Assembly (NCBI RefSeq): GCF_003173755.1
Contig: NZ_CP029553.1
Coordinates: forward strand, 3,558,001 to 3,622,000
Origin: Methylobacterium terrae
GTDB lineage: Bacteria > Pseudomonadota > Alphaproteobacteria > Rhizobiales > Beijerinckiaceae
Direction of reading: 5' to 3'
Length of the DNA stretch: 64,000 nt
Shown: positions 31,680-40,891 of the stretch, piece by piece
How positions within the stretch are numbered: the stretch's first letter is position 1
Layout of the letters: each line of letters begins with the position of its first letter
Notes under the pieces: generated by a model
Database searches by the model: none
Told to the model about the DNA's origin: nothing
What the model saw: only the letters and a program-made list of their open reading frames with translations
Made by a program: the position numbers and the translations under genes

Positions 31680-33188
31680 CTACTCGGCCGCGAACAGCCC
31701 GGCGGGCTCCTCCGCCGCGCCCTTCGGGTTGCCAGGCGCCGTCTCGCAGCCGAGGCCCGGCAGGGCGACGACGCGGTTGCCGCGAAAATCGGTGCGGCAC
31801 ACGGCAGCCCCGCGGCTCTCGACGTAGGCCAGCAGACGCCGCGCCCGGCCGGGCGAGCGCGAGCCGATGGCGCGGGCGAGCGCGTCGTCGGAGGGGCACG
31901 GCGCCCCGGCGCGGGCGGCGCGCGCCAGCAGCAGGAACAGGCCCTGGACCTCCTCCGGCAGGCTGGCGCAGGCCGCCGTCACGGCCTCCGCCTCGTCGCC
32001 GTCGGCCGCCTCGCCGTCGACGCCGGCCCGCGCGATGGCGAGCCGCCGGCGGAAGCGGCCGAGATCGAGGGGTTCGCCCGGCAGCCGGCGCATCCGGCAG
32101 CGCACCAGGAAGTCCTGGTAGAGCACCGCGATCGGGTGGTGGGCGCCATCCGGGTCGGCGGCGATCTCGCGCAGGATGTCCGACAGGGCCGCGTCCCGCT
32201 CCGCGTCGGTCATGCTCGGGGCCACCTCGACCGGCTCCGGCGGGCGGTACTGGGCGAGCTGCTGCAGCAGGTCGGTCGGCGTCGCCCGCGGCGTAGGCGC
32301 CGGGCGGGGGGCGGGGGTCCAGACCGGCTCGTTCTCGGCGGGCGTCAGGATCAGCTCGCGAAGATCGTCGCCGGCGGCCGGGCTCGGCAGCGGCACGAGC
32401 TTGGGGCTCGACGAGCGCGCCGAGGTCGAAACCGGCCCGATGGCGATCGGCAGCGGGCGCTTCGACAGGGCGGGCCCCAGCGCGATGAAGTGGCCGCGCT
32501 CGAGATCGCGAAAGCTCTCGGCCTGGCGGCGCTCGAGGCCGAGCAGGTCGGCGGCGCGGGCCATGTCGATGTCGAGGAAGGTGCGGCCCATCAGGAAGTT
32601 CGACGCTTCCGCCGCGACGTTCTTGGCGAGCTTGGCGAGGCGCTGCGTCGCGATGATGCCGGCGAGCCCGCGCTTGCGGCCGCGGCACATCAGGTTGGTC
32701 ATCGCGCCGAGCGACGCCTTGCGGGCCTCGTCCGAGACCTCGCCGGCGGCGGCCGGCGCGAAGAGCTGCGCCTCGTCGACCACCACCAGCACCGGGTACC
32801 AGTGGTCGCGCTCGGCCTCGAACAGGCCGCCGAGGAAGGCCGCGGCGGCGCGCATCTGCGCCTCGACGTCGAGGCTCTCGAGCGTCAGCACCACCGAGAC
32901 CCGGTGCGCCCGCACCCGGGCGGCGATGCGCTGCAGGTCGGCCTCGCCGTGGTCGCCCTCCACCACCACGTGGCCGTGGGCATCGGCCAGGGTGACGAAG
33001 TCGCCCTCGGGGTCGATCACCACCTGCTGCACGTGCGGCGCGCTCTGCTCCAGGAGGCGGCGCAGGAGGTGCGACTTGCCCGAGCCGGAGTTGCCCTGGA
33101 CGAGGAGGCGCGTCGCCAGCAGCTCCTCCAGGTCGAGGGCGGCCGGCCGGCCGCCGCTCGCCACTCCCATCTCGACGCTGATCGTCAT
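31680..33188 (-). CDS. HerA/DUF87-type ATPase
   Basis: A 502-residue P-loop ATPase. The first 270 residues have Walker A LLVQGNSGSGKSHLLRRL, Walker B YPVLVVVDEAQLF, a CRGRKRGLAGIIATQRLAKL stretch with the sensor glutamine, and an LGRHFIALGP-like end strand. These are the marks of the HerA/FtsK-like DUF87 clade, which translocates DNA or remodels other substrates as a hexamer. The C-terminal 230 residues are Pro-rich, then helical, and unique to me. The ATG at 33188 has AGGGAG 5 bases upstream. No NurA-like nuclease gene is adjacent, so a DNA-repair role is not supported by context. Confidence 0.75.
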   Translation of the reverse strand: MTISVEMGVASGGRPAALDLEELLATRLLVQGNSGSGKSHLLRRLLEQSAPHVQQVVIDPEGDFVTLADAHGHVVVEGDHGEADLQRIAARVRAHRVSVVLTLESLDVEAQMRAAAAFLGGLFEAERDHWYPVLVVVDEAQLFAPAAAGEVSDEARKASLGAMTNLMCRGRKRGLAGIIATQRLAKLAKNVAAEASNFLMGRTFLDIDMARAADLLGLERRQAESFRDLERGHFIALGPALSKRPLPIAIGPVSTSARSSSPKLVPLPSPAAGDDLRELILTPAENEPVWTPAPRPAPTPRATPTDLLQQLAQYRPPEPVEVAPSMTDAERDAALSDILREIAADPDGAHHPIAVLYQDFLVRCRMRRLPGEPLDLGRFRRRLAIARAGVDGEAADGDEAEAVTAACASLPEEVQGLFLLLARAARAGAPCPSDDALARAIGSRSPGRARRLLAYVESRGAAVCRTDFRGNRVVALPGLGCETAPGNPKGAAEEPAGLFAAE

Positions 33189-33284
33189 CTCGGCTCCCTG
33201 CGATGGCCCGACTCGTAACACGGCTCCGGCGGTCCCGATCCGCGTCGCCGCCCGGGGTCCACAGGGGAGTTGCGCGGGCGCGCG

Positions 33285-33974
33285 TCAGCCGGAGGTCAGT
33301 GCCCGGGACCCCTCCCCCAGCCGCTCCAGCATCCGCCGGCGCCAGCCCTCGACCGGGTCGTCGGGCTCGAGGAGCGCGAGCGCGCTGACGCCGCGCGCCC
33401 ACAGGAAGGCGCCCATCACCGCGTGGTCGGCGTAGAGCGGGGCATCGCCGCCGAGGTAGGACTGGGCCCGCAGCACGGCGCGGACCGGCGAGAGGGTGCG
33501 CCGGAAGGCGACGAGCTGCGCCTCCGGATCGGGGCAGACCGCCTCGAGCGTCTTCCCGAACCGGGCCTCGCGGCTCGTCCTGAAATAGGCTTGGTCGGGT
33601 TCGGCGAGGTGGCGGTGGATGTCGAGGAGGAGGAGCGGCACCAGGGCCGGGTGCAGCACCCCGTCGGTCCAGGCGACGTGGAACCGGGTCAGCGCTGCCC
33701 CCGCCTGCCCGCCGAACAGCGACGGCCGGTCCGGATGGGCCGCCTCGAGATGGGCGGCGATGACCGACGATTCCGCGATCGGACGGTTGTCCTCGACCAG
33801 CACCGGCACCTTGTCGGAGCCCGAGAAGGCGAGCGCCGCCGTGTCCGTGAAGCGCCAGGGCCGGTCCTCGAAGGCCAGGCCCTTGTGCTCCAGGGCGAGG
33901 CGGATGCGCCAGCAGAACGGGCTGAAGCGCCGCTCAGGGTCGGCGGCGGCGAGTTCGTAGAGCACGCGGGTCAA
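33285..33974 (-). CDS. Glutathione S-transferase family protein
   Basis: A 229-residue protein with a thioredoxin-like N-terminal domain (FSPFCWRIRLALEHKGLAFEDRPWRF, then the cis-proline region DKVPVLVEDNRPIAESSVIAAHLE) and an all-helical C-terminal domain (residues 95-225). The SPFCWRIR motif places a cysteine at the usual catalytic site, suggesting the Cys-type GSTs. I set the start at TTG 33974: GGAGGAA lies 4-5 bases before it and the domain begins right there. The ATG codons upstream would add 50 residues of random-looking sequence. Confidence 0.8.
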   Translation of the reverse strand: MTRVLYELAAADPERRFSPFCWRIRLALEHKGLAFEDRPWRFTDTAALAFSGSDKVPVLVEDNRPIAESSVIAAHLEAAHPDRPSLFGGQAGAALTRFHVAWTDGVLHPALVPLLLLDIHRHLAEPDQAYFRTSREARFGKTLEAVCPDPEAQLVAFRRTLSPVRAVLRAQSYLGGDAPLYADHAVMGAFLWARGVSALALLEPDDPVEGWRRRMLERLGEGSRALTSG

Positions 33975-34414
33975 GGGCTTCCTCCGGCGCCGGCCGCCGG
34001 GTGCCCCGTCGCGGGCATTCCTCGGGCGTTCCTCCGGCGCGGCGCGGATCATGGCGGCTCGGGACGATCGCGGCAACGCGGCCCGTCCCCAGCCGCGCCC
34101 GCCGCGCCGGTTGGTGCCGGGGCCGCGCGCCGCCAAGGCGATCCCCGAACCGACACGACGTGAGCGAGTGCGAACGCCACGCCCGAGGAGGCCCGGCCCC
34201 GGCCCCGGCTCGAAGGCGTCGCCTCCCTGGCGATGCCGGTCTTCGGCGCCTGGTCGGGGCGATCGCCCTGTCGGGCCCGGCCTCGCGCAGCCGCCCCGCA
34301 GGCCGACACCGTCGCGCGGCGGCTGCGCGAGGCCGCGGAGCGGCTGTCGGCGGAGGTGGGGGCACCGCTGTGATCCTCGGGCCGAAGGGCCGGATCACAA
34401 GTTGCATCGCGGGG
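33975..34414. other. Gap holding a decayed regulator fragment
   Basis: 440 bases without an intact gene. The left half shows nothing I can name. The right half (34164-34373) keeps the C-terminal signature of an IclR-family regulator, listed separately. Confidence 0.45.
34164..34373 (+). pseudogene. Remnant of an IclR-family regulator C-terminus
   Basis: Pieces in two frames fit the end of an IclR effector domain: LEGVASLAMPVFGA (to 34250), then LVGAIALSGPASR in another frame (from 34250), then ADTVARRLREAAERLSAEVG with a TGA at 34371-34373 back in the first frame. About ten bases appear lost after PVFGA and a compensating change lies near 34300. No helix-turn-helix or start is left upstream. 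The match is from memory of the family pattern, so moderate. Confidence 0.4.
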
Positions 34415-35251
34415 TCACATCGCCGAGGCGGCGACCTGCGGGTGCGCGGCCTTGGCCCCGCCCGCCTTCTCGGCCGAGCGGATCGCCTTCCAGGCGTTGG
34501 GCTGGGACACGAAGGCGCGCAGGGAGGCGACGTTCTGGGCCGCCTCCGCCGGGCCGAGATCGCGGGTGAGAACCTGCTCGGCCTCGCCGAAGCGACCCTG
34601 CAGCCCGAGCACCAGGGCGAGGTTCTGGCGCACCCGCCCGTCGGCGCGGGGATCGGCGCTGGCCTGGCGCAAGGTGGCCTCGGCCTCGGGCAGGCGCTTG
34701 GCGAGCGCGTAGGACAGGCCGAGATTCGACATCACCGAGGGCTCGCCCGGGACGATCTTGAGCGCCGCCTCGTAGTAGCGCTGCGCCTGGGCGTTGTCGC
34801 CCATCTGGTCGGCCACCGCGCCCTGCGCCGAGAGCACCCGCCAGTCGGGATTGGCCGGCGAGTGGGCGTTGCGCAGCACCTCCGCGGCCTCGCCGAAGCG
34901 GCCGATCTCGGCCAGGCTCTTGCCGTAGGCGGCGAGCACCGCCGGGTTCTTCGGGTTGCGCAGGGCCGCCTGCTGCAGCACCGCCGCGGCCTGGGGGCCC
35001 TGGTCGGTCGCCCGCAGGGCCTGGGCGTAGGCCATCGCCGTGCCGAGGTCGGACGGATCCTTCTCGTAGCGTTCCGCCAGGCGCCCGACGTCGCGCCGGG
35101 CGGTGGTCGCGGGGGCGCTGGCGTCGATCGAGCCGGTGGTGAGCGGCTGGCGCGACAGGCAGCCCGAGGCCATCAGCGCGACGAGCCCGGTGAGGCCGAG
35201 CCGCCGCAGGGCGTTCGAGCGGACGGGACGGGTCTCGACGGTCGCGGGCAT
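34415..35251 (-). CDS. TPR lipoprotein (TadD-like)
   Basis: A 278-residue protein with a lipoprotein signal: LTGLVALMASGC, lipobox ASGC near residue 31. From residue 60 on there are about four to five tetratricopeptide repeats (NPKNPAVLAAYGKSLAEIGRFGEAAEVL; EPSVMSNLGLSYALAKRLPEAEATL), a scaffold for protein contacts. The layout is that of TadD, the pilotin-like lipoprotein of Flp pilus systems, but no other tad or cpa genes lie within the window, so the role is open. The ATG at 35251 has GGAG 6 bases upstream. Confidence 0.8.
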   Translation of the reverse strand: MPATVETRPVRSNALRRLGLTGLVALMASGCLSRQPLTTGSIDASAPATTARRDVGRLAERYEKDPSDLGTAMAYAQALRATDQGPQAAAVLQQAALRNPKNPAVLAAYGKSLAEIGRFGEAAEVLRNAHSPANPDWRVLSAQGAVADQMGDNAQAQRYYEAALKIVPGEPSVMSNLGLSYALAKRLPEAEATLRQASADPRADGRVRQNLALVLGLQGRFGEAEQVLTRDLGPAEAAQNVASLRAFVSQPNAWKAIRSAEKAGGAKAAHPQVAASAM

Positions 35252-35340
35252 CGGCCACTCCAGGGACGGGCCTGGGATGTGGCAACCCGCTCCCACGGCC
35301 CTCGTGACCGTGGTGATAGGTCGTTAACCCTAACCCACCG

Positions 35341-35526
35341 TTAACGCTGCGGGGTGTCGGACGGGGTGGCCTTCGGGGCCGGCGCCGTCGCCTTCGCGCC
35401 GCCGCGGTCGGTGCCGGTGCCGTGGCGGCTCGGGGTCACCGCCTCGCCCTCGTGGCGGCTGCCGTCCTCGACGCCGATGGTCTCGCGCCGCTCGAGCGGG
35501 TTGATGGGCTTCCTGTCCTCGGCCAT
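35341..35526 (-). CDS. Small polar hypothetical protein
   Basis: A 61-residue, highly polar, probably disordered protein (MAEDRKPINPLERRETIGVEDGS...). The start is set at ATG 35526 with AAGGAA 5-6 bases upstream. No membrane segment. A similar size, composition and MA(E/D)D start is seen in the small protein at 23882-24064, but the sequences are otherwise different. Unknown function. Confidence 0.5.
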   Translation of the reverse strand: MAEDRKPINPLERRETIGVEDGSRHEGEAVTPSRHGTGTDRGGAKATAPAPKATPSDTPQR

Positions 35527-35674
35527 GGCGGTTCCTTCGCGGGTGATCGGGTCTCGTCCCGGGGGTGACGCCGCAAGGCCGCCGGGGTTCCCGCGGCGGA
35601 CCCGTGCGCGAGGATTGACAACCGCTCCAACTTGCCTCCCCCTCCGGCCTGTCCGAGCGCGTTGTGAGGAAGGG

Positions 35675-37066
35675 ATGCCCCGCGTGACCACGCTCCTGCC
35701 GGCGACCGAGGGCGCCGCCATCCCGATCCGCTGCGTCGCACCCGAGACCTGGCCGCGGATCGCCGAGGCGTTGCCGCCGCTCGCCGCCGCCTTCGCGGCG
35801 TCCTCCGGGTTCGAGGCCAAGCCCGGTCGCGTCGCGCTGCTGCCGGGGCCGGACGGGGCGCTCTCCGCCGTGCTGGTCGGGGTCGAGACCGGCGAGCGGG
35901 CCGATCCCTTCGCGCTCGGGCGCCTGGCCGAGTCCCTGCCCGAGGGAACCTACCGCCTGGAGGGCCTGCCGGGCGATCCCGCCCTCGCGGCGCTCGCCTG
36001 GCTCCTCTCGGGCTACCGCTTCGGCCGCTACCGCGAGCGGCCGGCCCCCAAGGCCCGGCTGGTCGCGCCCGACGGCGTCGACGCGGCGGAGATCGAGCGG
36101 ATCGCGGGGGCCGTCGCGGCCGGGCGCGACCTCGTCAACACCCCGGCGAACGACCTCGGCCCGGCGGAGATCGAGGCGGCGGCGCGCAGCCTCGCCGAGC
36201 GCTTCGGCGCCGCCTGCACGGTGGTGGCGGGCGACGCGCTGGAGCGGGGCTTTCCCCTCGTCGCGGCGGTCGGACGGGCCTCGCCGCGGGCGCCGCGCCT
36301 GATCGACATCGCCTGGGGCGACGAGGGGGCGCCGCGCGTGACCCTCGTCGGCAAGGGCGTGGTGTTCGATACCGGCGGCCTCGACCTCAAGCCCGCCGCC
36401 GCGATGCTGATGATGAAGAAGGACATGGCTGGCGCGGCGGTGGCGCTGGCGGCGGCCGAGATGGTGATGGGCGCCGGATTGCCCCTCCGCCTGCGGGTGC
36501 TGATCCCGACGGTCGAGAACGCGGTGGCCGGCGAGGCCTTTCGCCCCGGCGACGTGCTGGCGAGCCGGCAGGGCCTCACCGTCGAGATCGGCAACACCGA
36601 CGCGGAGGGGCGCCTGATCCTCGCCGACGCGCTCGCCCTCGCCGACGAGGAGGCGCCCGAGCTGGTCTTCGACTTCGCCACCCTGACCGGCGCGGCCCGG
36701 GTGGCGCTCGGCCCCGATCTCCCGGCCCTGTTCACCGAGGACGACGCGCTCGCCGCGGACCTCGCCGCCACGGGGCTCGCCGTCAACGACCCGGTCTGGC
36801 GCATGCCGCTCTGGGCGCCCTACGGGTCCCTGCTCGACTCGAAGGTCGCCGACCTCAACAACGTCTCGAGCGGCCCCTTCGCGGGAGCGGTGACGGCGGC
36901 CCTGTTCCTGCGCCGCTTCGCACGGTCGGCCAAGGCGCACGTTCACCTCGATCTCTACGGCTGGAACCCGGGCACGAAGCCCGGCCGGCCGGAGGGCGGC
37001 GAGGTGCAGACCGCGCGCCTCGTCTACGCCCTCCTGAAGCGGCGCTACCCCGCGCCCAGGGCCTGA
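35675..37066 (+). CDS. Leucyl aminopeptidase family protein (M17)
   Basis: A 463-residue cytosolic metallo-aminopeptidase that removes N-terminal residues from peptides. The two-metal catalytic domain shows VGKGVVFDTGGLDLKP, MKKDMAGAA, the family signature NTDAEGRLILADAL, and FATLTGAARVALG with NVSSGPFAGAVTAALFL near the end. The first 150 residues form the variable N-terminal domain. The ATG has GAGGAAGGG just upstream. A TTGACA at 35615-35620 is a candidate -35. The length suits the short branch (sometimes called PepB-like) rather than full-length PepA. Confidence 0.9.
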   Translation: MPRVTTLLPATEGAAIPIRCVAPETWPRIAEALPPLAAAFAASSGFEAKPGRVALLPGPDGALSAVLVGVETGERADPFALGRLAESLPEGTYRLEGLPGDPALAALAWLLSGYRFGRYRERPAPKARLVAPDGVDAAEIERIAGAVAAGRDLVNTPANDLGPAEIEAAARSLAERFGAACTVVAGDALERGFPLVAAVGRASPRAPRLIDIAWGDEGAPRVTLVGKGVVFDTGGLDLKPAAAMLMMKKDMAGAAVALAAAEMVMGAGLPLRLRVLIPTVENAVAGEAFRPGDVLASRQGLTVEIGNTDAEGRLILADALALADEEAPELVFDFATLTGAARVALGPDLPALFTEDDALAADLAATGLAVNDPVWRMPLWAPYGSLLDSKVADLNNVSSGPFAGAVTAALFLRRFARSAKAHVHLDLYGWNPGTKPGRPEGGEVQTARLVYALLKRRYPAPRA

Positions 37067-37075
37067 ACGGGCGGC

Positions 37076-38032
37076 TCAAGCCGCCCCGAGGGAGGCCCGC
37101 TCGGCCTCGTAGGCCTCCCGCACCGTCGCCTTGCCGTAGCGGCGCTCCAGGCGCCGCACGGTGAAGTGGCCCCGCGCGATGGCCTGGAAATGGTCCATGA
37201 AGGCGGTGTTGACGGCCGCGCCCCCGATGGCGCCGAGCACCGGCACCGCCTGGGCGGCGAGCTTCTGCGACACCACGCCCCCGAAGCGGGCGCCGACCTG
37301 GCCGGCGAAGCGCATCAGCGCCGGGGCGCTCTCCTCGACGACGCCGCGGCCGGCGGCGTAGCGCGCCGCCTCCGACATCGCCTTGGCGAGCGCGCCGCGG
37401 ACCGCGAAGTAGCCGCTCTCGGCCGCGTTGGCGGTGCCCTCGCCTCCCGTCGCGCCGCGGCCGCCGAGCGCGAAGACCTGCATGCAGGCGAGCGCGGCCT
37501 CCGGATCGCCGAGGTCCTCGCCCTCGCGCTGCGCGATCTCGGCGATCGAGCGCAGCATCAGGGTGGTGGAGAGCGGCAGCTCGACCGCGAGCGTGGAGAG
37601 GCCGAAGGCTCCCCCGATGGCGCCCGAGACCGCCGCGAGCGCCTTGTGGCCGCGGTCGCCCGGGGGGAAGCGCTCGAGGAGCTCCATCGCCCGGCCGCGC
37701 CAGGAGGGCGAGACGTCGGGACCGAGCGGCACGAGCGCGCCGCCCGCCAGTCCGGCTTCCGCCTTCGGCAGGGTCGCGAGCGCCACGTGCAGCGCGCCGC
37801 GCATCGCCGTCTCGGTGGCGTGGCCGACCGCGTCCATGACTGGCGCCGGCAGGGCGCGGGTGATGAGGTCGAGGGGGGCGCCGGCCATGGCCGACAGCCG
37901 GCCGGCGAGGCTCGGCCGCTCCAGCGCGGCCACCGCCTTGCGCAGGGCCTCGCGGTCCTCGGCGCTCAACGGCCCCGGCGTCCCGACCGGGACGGGGGAC
38001 GGGGCAGGCTCGGCGGCGACGATCTCGGACAC
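37076..38032 (-). CDS. EcsC family protein
   Basis: A 318-residue protein of the EcsC family, with the typical alternating amphipathic and hydrophobic helices: KALAAVSGAIGGAFGLSTLAVELPLSTTLMLRSIAEIAQREGEDLGDPEAALACMQVFALGG is the family core, and VPVLGAIGGAAVNTAFMDHF its closing segment. EcsC was named from an ABC-transporter operon in Bacillus; its activity is unknown. GTG start at 38032 with AGGGAG 5 bases upstream. It is convergent with the M17 peptidase (9 bases between stops) and is followed upstream by ampG in the same direction. Confidence 0.8.
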   Translation of the reverse strand: MSEIVAAEPAPSPVPVGTPGPLSAEDREALRKAVAALERPSLAGRLSAMAGAPLDLITRALPAPVMDAVGHATETAMRGALHVALATLPKAEAGLAGGALVPLGPDVSPSWRGRAMELLERFPPGDRGHKALAAVSGAIGGAFGLSTLAVELPLSTTLMLRSIAEIAQREGEDLGDPEAALACMQVFALGGRGATGGEGTANAAESGYFAVRGALAKAMSEAARYAAGRGVVEESAPALMRFAGQVGARFGGVVSQKLAAQAVPVLGAIGGAAVNTAFMDHFQAIARGHFTVRRLERRYGKATVREAYEAERASLGAA

Positions 38033-38146
38033 GGACGCTCCCTCGCGGACGACAGCTCTCCGGGATTAAAGCTGGGGCGCCGGGGGCGGGTTCCGCAAGG
38101 GGCGGGCACCCGGGCGAAGCGGCCTTCCGCGATGAAGTCCCGGCCC

Positions 38147-39484
38147 TCAGGCCCGGGCCGGGACTTCCTCCGGCGCCGCCGGCTCCACCTCGCCGGGCAG
38201 CATCCGCAGGCCGAGGCAGAGCAGGGTCACCGGGATGCCGACGGCGGCGGTCATCACGAAGAAGGTCGGGTAGCCGAGGGCCTCGACGGCGAATCCCGAG
38301 AGGCCGCCGACGAACTTGCCCGGCAGGGCGTAGAGCGAGGAGAGCAGCGCGTACTGGGTCGCCGCGAAGGCCGGCGAGGTCAGGCTCGACATGTAGGCGA
38401 TGAGCGCCGTGCCCGCGAAGGCGCCGGCGAAGTTGTCGATACTGATGCTGGCGACGAGCAGCGGCAGGTCGTGGCCGGCGAGCGCCAGCCAGGCGAACAT
38501 CAGGTTCGAGGCCGAGGCCGCGATGCCGCCGATGAGGAGCGCCGGGTAGAGCCCGAGCCGGCTCACCGCGATGCCGCCCGCGAAGGCCCCGGCGATGCCG
38601 ATCCACACGCCGTAGACCTTCGAGACCGTGGCGATCTCCGACAGGGTGAACTGCATGTCGATGTAGAGCGGGTTCGCCATGATGCCCGAGACGATGTCGG
38701 GCAGGCGGTAGACGGTGATCAGCGCCAGGATCAGGACGAGGCCCGTGCCCTTGCGGCGTACGAGGTCGGCGAAGGGATCGACCACCGCCTCGCGGAGCGC
38801 GTGGCGCCAGCCGCGGCGGGGACCGGGATCCCTGGCCGCCACCTTCGGCGCCGCGAGGGTGCCGGCGACCGCCAGGACCATCAGCGCCGCCATGGTGCCG
38901 TAGGCCGGGGCCCAGCCGAAGGCGTCGGCGACGAACAGCGCGCCGGCGCCGGCGCAGATCCGCGCGAGGCTGTAGCCGAGCTGATAGGAGGCCAGCATCA
39001 TGCCCTGCCGCTCGGTCGGGGCGGAATCGATGCGCCAGCCGTCGACGACGATGTCCTGCGTCGCCGACGCGAAGGCGATCACGAGGGCGCAGACCACCAT
39101 GTAGCCGAGGGCGTTCGCCGGATCCCCCCGGCTCATCGCGATCAGGCCCGCCGCCACGGCGAGTTGCGCCAGCAGCATCCAGGCCCGGCGCCGCCCGAGG
39201 AGCCGCGACAGCACCGGCACGTCGAACCGGTCGATGACGGGAGCCCAGAGGAACTTCAGCGTGTAGGCGAGCGAGACGTAGCTGAGCAGCCCGATGCTCG
39301 AGCGCTCGATGCCGGCGCTGCGCAGCCAGGCCGAGAGGGTGGCGAAGACCAGCAGGATCGGCAGCCCGGCGCCGAAGCCGAGCACCAGCATCAGGGCCAT
39401 GCGCCGGTCCGCCACCACGTCCCGCAGGGTGGCGCGGGTGCGGGAAAGCCAGCCCGTGCCCTGTCTCCCGGCCGTCGTCGTCAT
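38147..39484 (-). CDS. ampG: AmpG-type muropeptide MFS permease
   Basis: A 445-residue inner-membrane carrier of the AmpG family, which imports anhydro-muropeptides for cell-wall recycling. Family features: GFGAGLPILLVFATLSAWLR at helix 1, FLWAPVIDRFDVP after helix 2, GRRRAWMLLAQ, and FASATQDIVVDGWRID in helix 4-5, the most typical AmpG string. About 12 to 14 hydrophobic segments. The ATG at 39484 has GGGGA 6-7 bases upstream. In this window it complements the deacetylase and L,D-transpeptidase as a cell-wall gene, though it is not linked to them. Confidence 0.87.
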   Translation of the reverse strand: MTTTAGRQGTGWLSRTRATLRDVVADRRMALMLVLGFGAGLPILLVFATLSAWLRSAGIERSSIGLLSYVSLAYTLKFLWAPVIDRFDVPVLSRLLGRRRAWMLLAQLAVAAGLIAMSRGDPANALGYMVVCALVIAFASATQDIVVDGWRIDSAPTERQGMMLASYQLGYSLARICAGAGALFVADAFGWAPAYGTMAALMVLAVAGTLAAPKVAARDPGPRRGWRHALREAVVDPFADLVRRKGTGLVLILALITVYRLPDIVSGIMANPLYIDMQFTLSEIATVSKVYGVWIGIAGAFAGGIAVSRLGLYPALLIGGIAASASNLMFAWLALAGHDLPLLVASISIDNFAGAFAGTALIAYMSSLTSPAFAATQYALLSSLYALPGKFVGGLSGFAVEALGYPTFFVMTAAVGIPVTLLCLGLRMLPGEVEPAAPEEVPARA

Positions 39485-39763
39485 CGTGTTCCCCAAACGT
39501 CTCGCCCCGAGCGTCTCGCACTCACCGGGACCGCCGGTGCGTCGGACCCGCGTGACGGCGGCGCCCCGTTCGGCCTCCGCCGGCCAGTCGACCCCAGCAA
39601 GTGGGCGGCATCATGATGGACGAAGGATTAACAGTGCATCCACCGGAGCTTAACTGACGAATGGGAACCCCTAGCCCCGTCGGGGGTTCGCTGGAGTGGT
39701 CGGGGCCCCGGGGCCCCGCCCCGTCGCGGATCGGCCGGACGGGGCCGGCACGGGCGGGTGCGG

Positions 39764-40891
39764 ATGATCGGTTTGGACGCTCCCAGGCAGGCCGAGGCGA
39801 CCATCGCGCACGCGGCCGACGCGCCGCACGCCGCAGCCTTCGTGGCCGCCTTCCGGGCGAGCGAGGCGCCGATGGTCATGACCGACCCGGCCCGGCCCGA
39901 CAACCCGATCGTGTTCGCCAACCCGGCCTTCTGCCGCCTCACCGGCTACGAGCCGGAGGACGTGCTGGGCCGCAACTGCCGCTTCCTCCAGGGGCCCGAC
40001 ACCGACCCGGCCGCCGTCGCCCGGGTGCGCGAGGCGGTGGTCCTGGGCGAGCCGCTGCAGATCGACCTCCTGAACTACCGCAAGGACGGCCGCCCGTTCT
40101 GGAACGCGATGACCCTCACCCCGGTGCGCGACGAGACGGGCACGGTGCGCTCCTGCTTCGCGGTTCTGAGCGACGTCACCCGGACCCGCCAGGCCGAGCG
40201 GACGCTGGCGCGCGAGAAGGACGGGCTCGCCCAGGATCTCGAGGCCCGGAACCGGGCGCTCCAGGCCGCCCTCGACCAGCAGACCGCCCTGCTGCACGAG
40301 GTCGACCACCGGGTGAAGAACAACCTCCAGGTGATCTCCTCCCTGGTGCTGCTCAAGGCCCGGCGCACCCGCGACCTCGCCTGCCGCGAGGCCCTGCGCA
40401 GCATGGCCGACCGGATCGGGGCGCTCGCCACCGTCCACCGCCTGCTCTACTCGCTCAGCGACGTCGCCCTGTTCGACCTGCGCGACTTCGCGGCCGACTT
40501 CGCCTCCGAGCTCGAGGCCGGCCTCGACACCGACCGGATCGCCCTCACGGTCGACGTCGAGGCGGTGGCGGTGCCGGCCTCGATGGCCGCCCCCCTGGCG
40601 CTGCTCGTCCACGAACTCGCCGTCAACGCGGTCCGGCACGCCTTCCCGGGCGAGCGCCACGGCCGCGTCGCCATCACGGCGCGGGCCGAGGGCGAGCGCC
40701 TGGTCCTCGAGGTCAGCGACGACGGCGTCGGCCTGCCGGCGGAGCACGGCAACCCGGAGGGGTTCGGCCGCGACCTCGTCGGCATGCTGGTGCGCCAGAT
40801 GCGCGGCACCCTCGCCTTCGAGGACCGGGCTCCGGGCACGCGGGCGCACATCGCGCTCCCGCTGATCCCCGGTCCGGGGCGCGCCCGTTGA
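39764..40891 (+). CDS. LOV-domain histidine kinase (HisKA_2/HWE type)
   Basis: A 375-residue soluble blue-light-type sensor kinase. Residues 26-140 are a LOV domain with the flavin-binding motif GRNCRFLQ (photoactive cysteine C72) and the FMN-contacting NYRKDGRPFWN (N104, N114). The strand-I glutamine that normally relays the light signal is a leucine (L135 in SCFAVLSDVT). A linker helix (143-175) leads to the phosphoacceptor motif LLHEVDHRVKNNLQ (H182 likely). The ATPase domain shows LVHELAVNAVRHAF and VSDDGVGLP. A GTG two codons upstream (39758) is an alternative start. The stop overlaps the TTG of the response regulator, a cognate pair. Confidence 0.88.
   Translation: MIGLDAPRQAEATIAHAADAPHAAAFVAAFRASEAPMVMTDPARPDNPIVFANPAFCRLTGYEPEDVLGRNCRFLQGPDTDPAAVARVREAVVLGEPLQIDLLNYRKDGRPFWNAMTLTPVRDETGTVRSCFAVLSDVTRTRQAERTLAREKDGLAQDLEARNRALQAALDQQTALLHEVDHRVKNNLQVISSLVLLKARRTRDLACREALRSMADRIGALATVHRLLYSLSDVALFDLRDFAADFASELEAGLDTDRIALTVDVEAVAVPASMAAPLALLVHELAVNAVRHAFPGERHGRVAITARAEGERLVLEVSDDGVGLPAEHGNPEGFGRDLVGMLVRQMRGTLAFEDRAPGTRAHIALPLIPGPGRAR

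Noticed and set aside
34415..35251. TPR lipoprotein considered as evidence of a Tad pilus cluster
   Set aside because: No other tad, cpa or flp gene is present in the window.
37166..39616. 816-residue plus-strand frame
   Set aside because: Antisense of the EcsC and ampG genes, which have clear family motifs.
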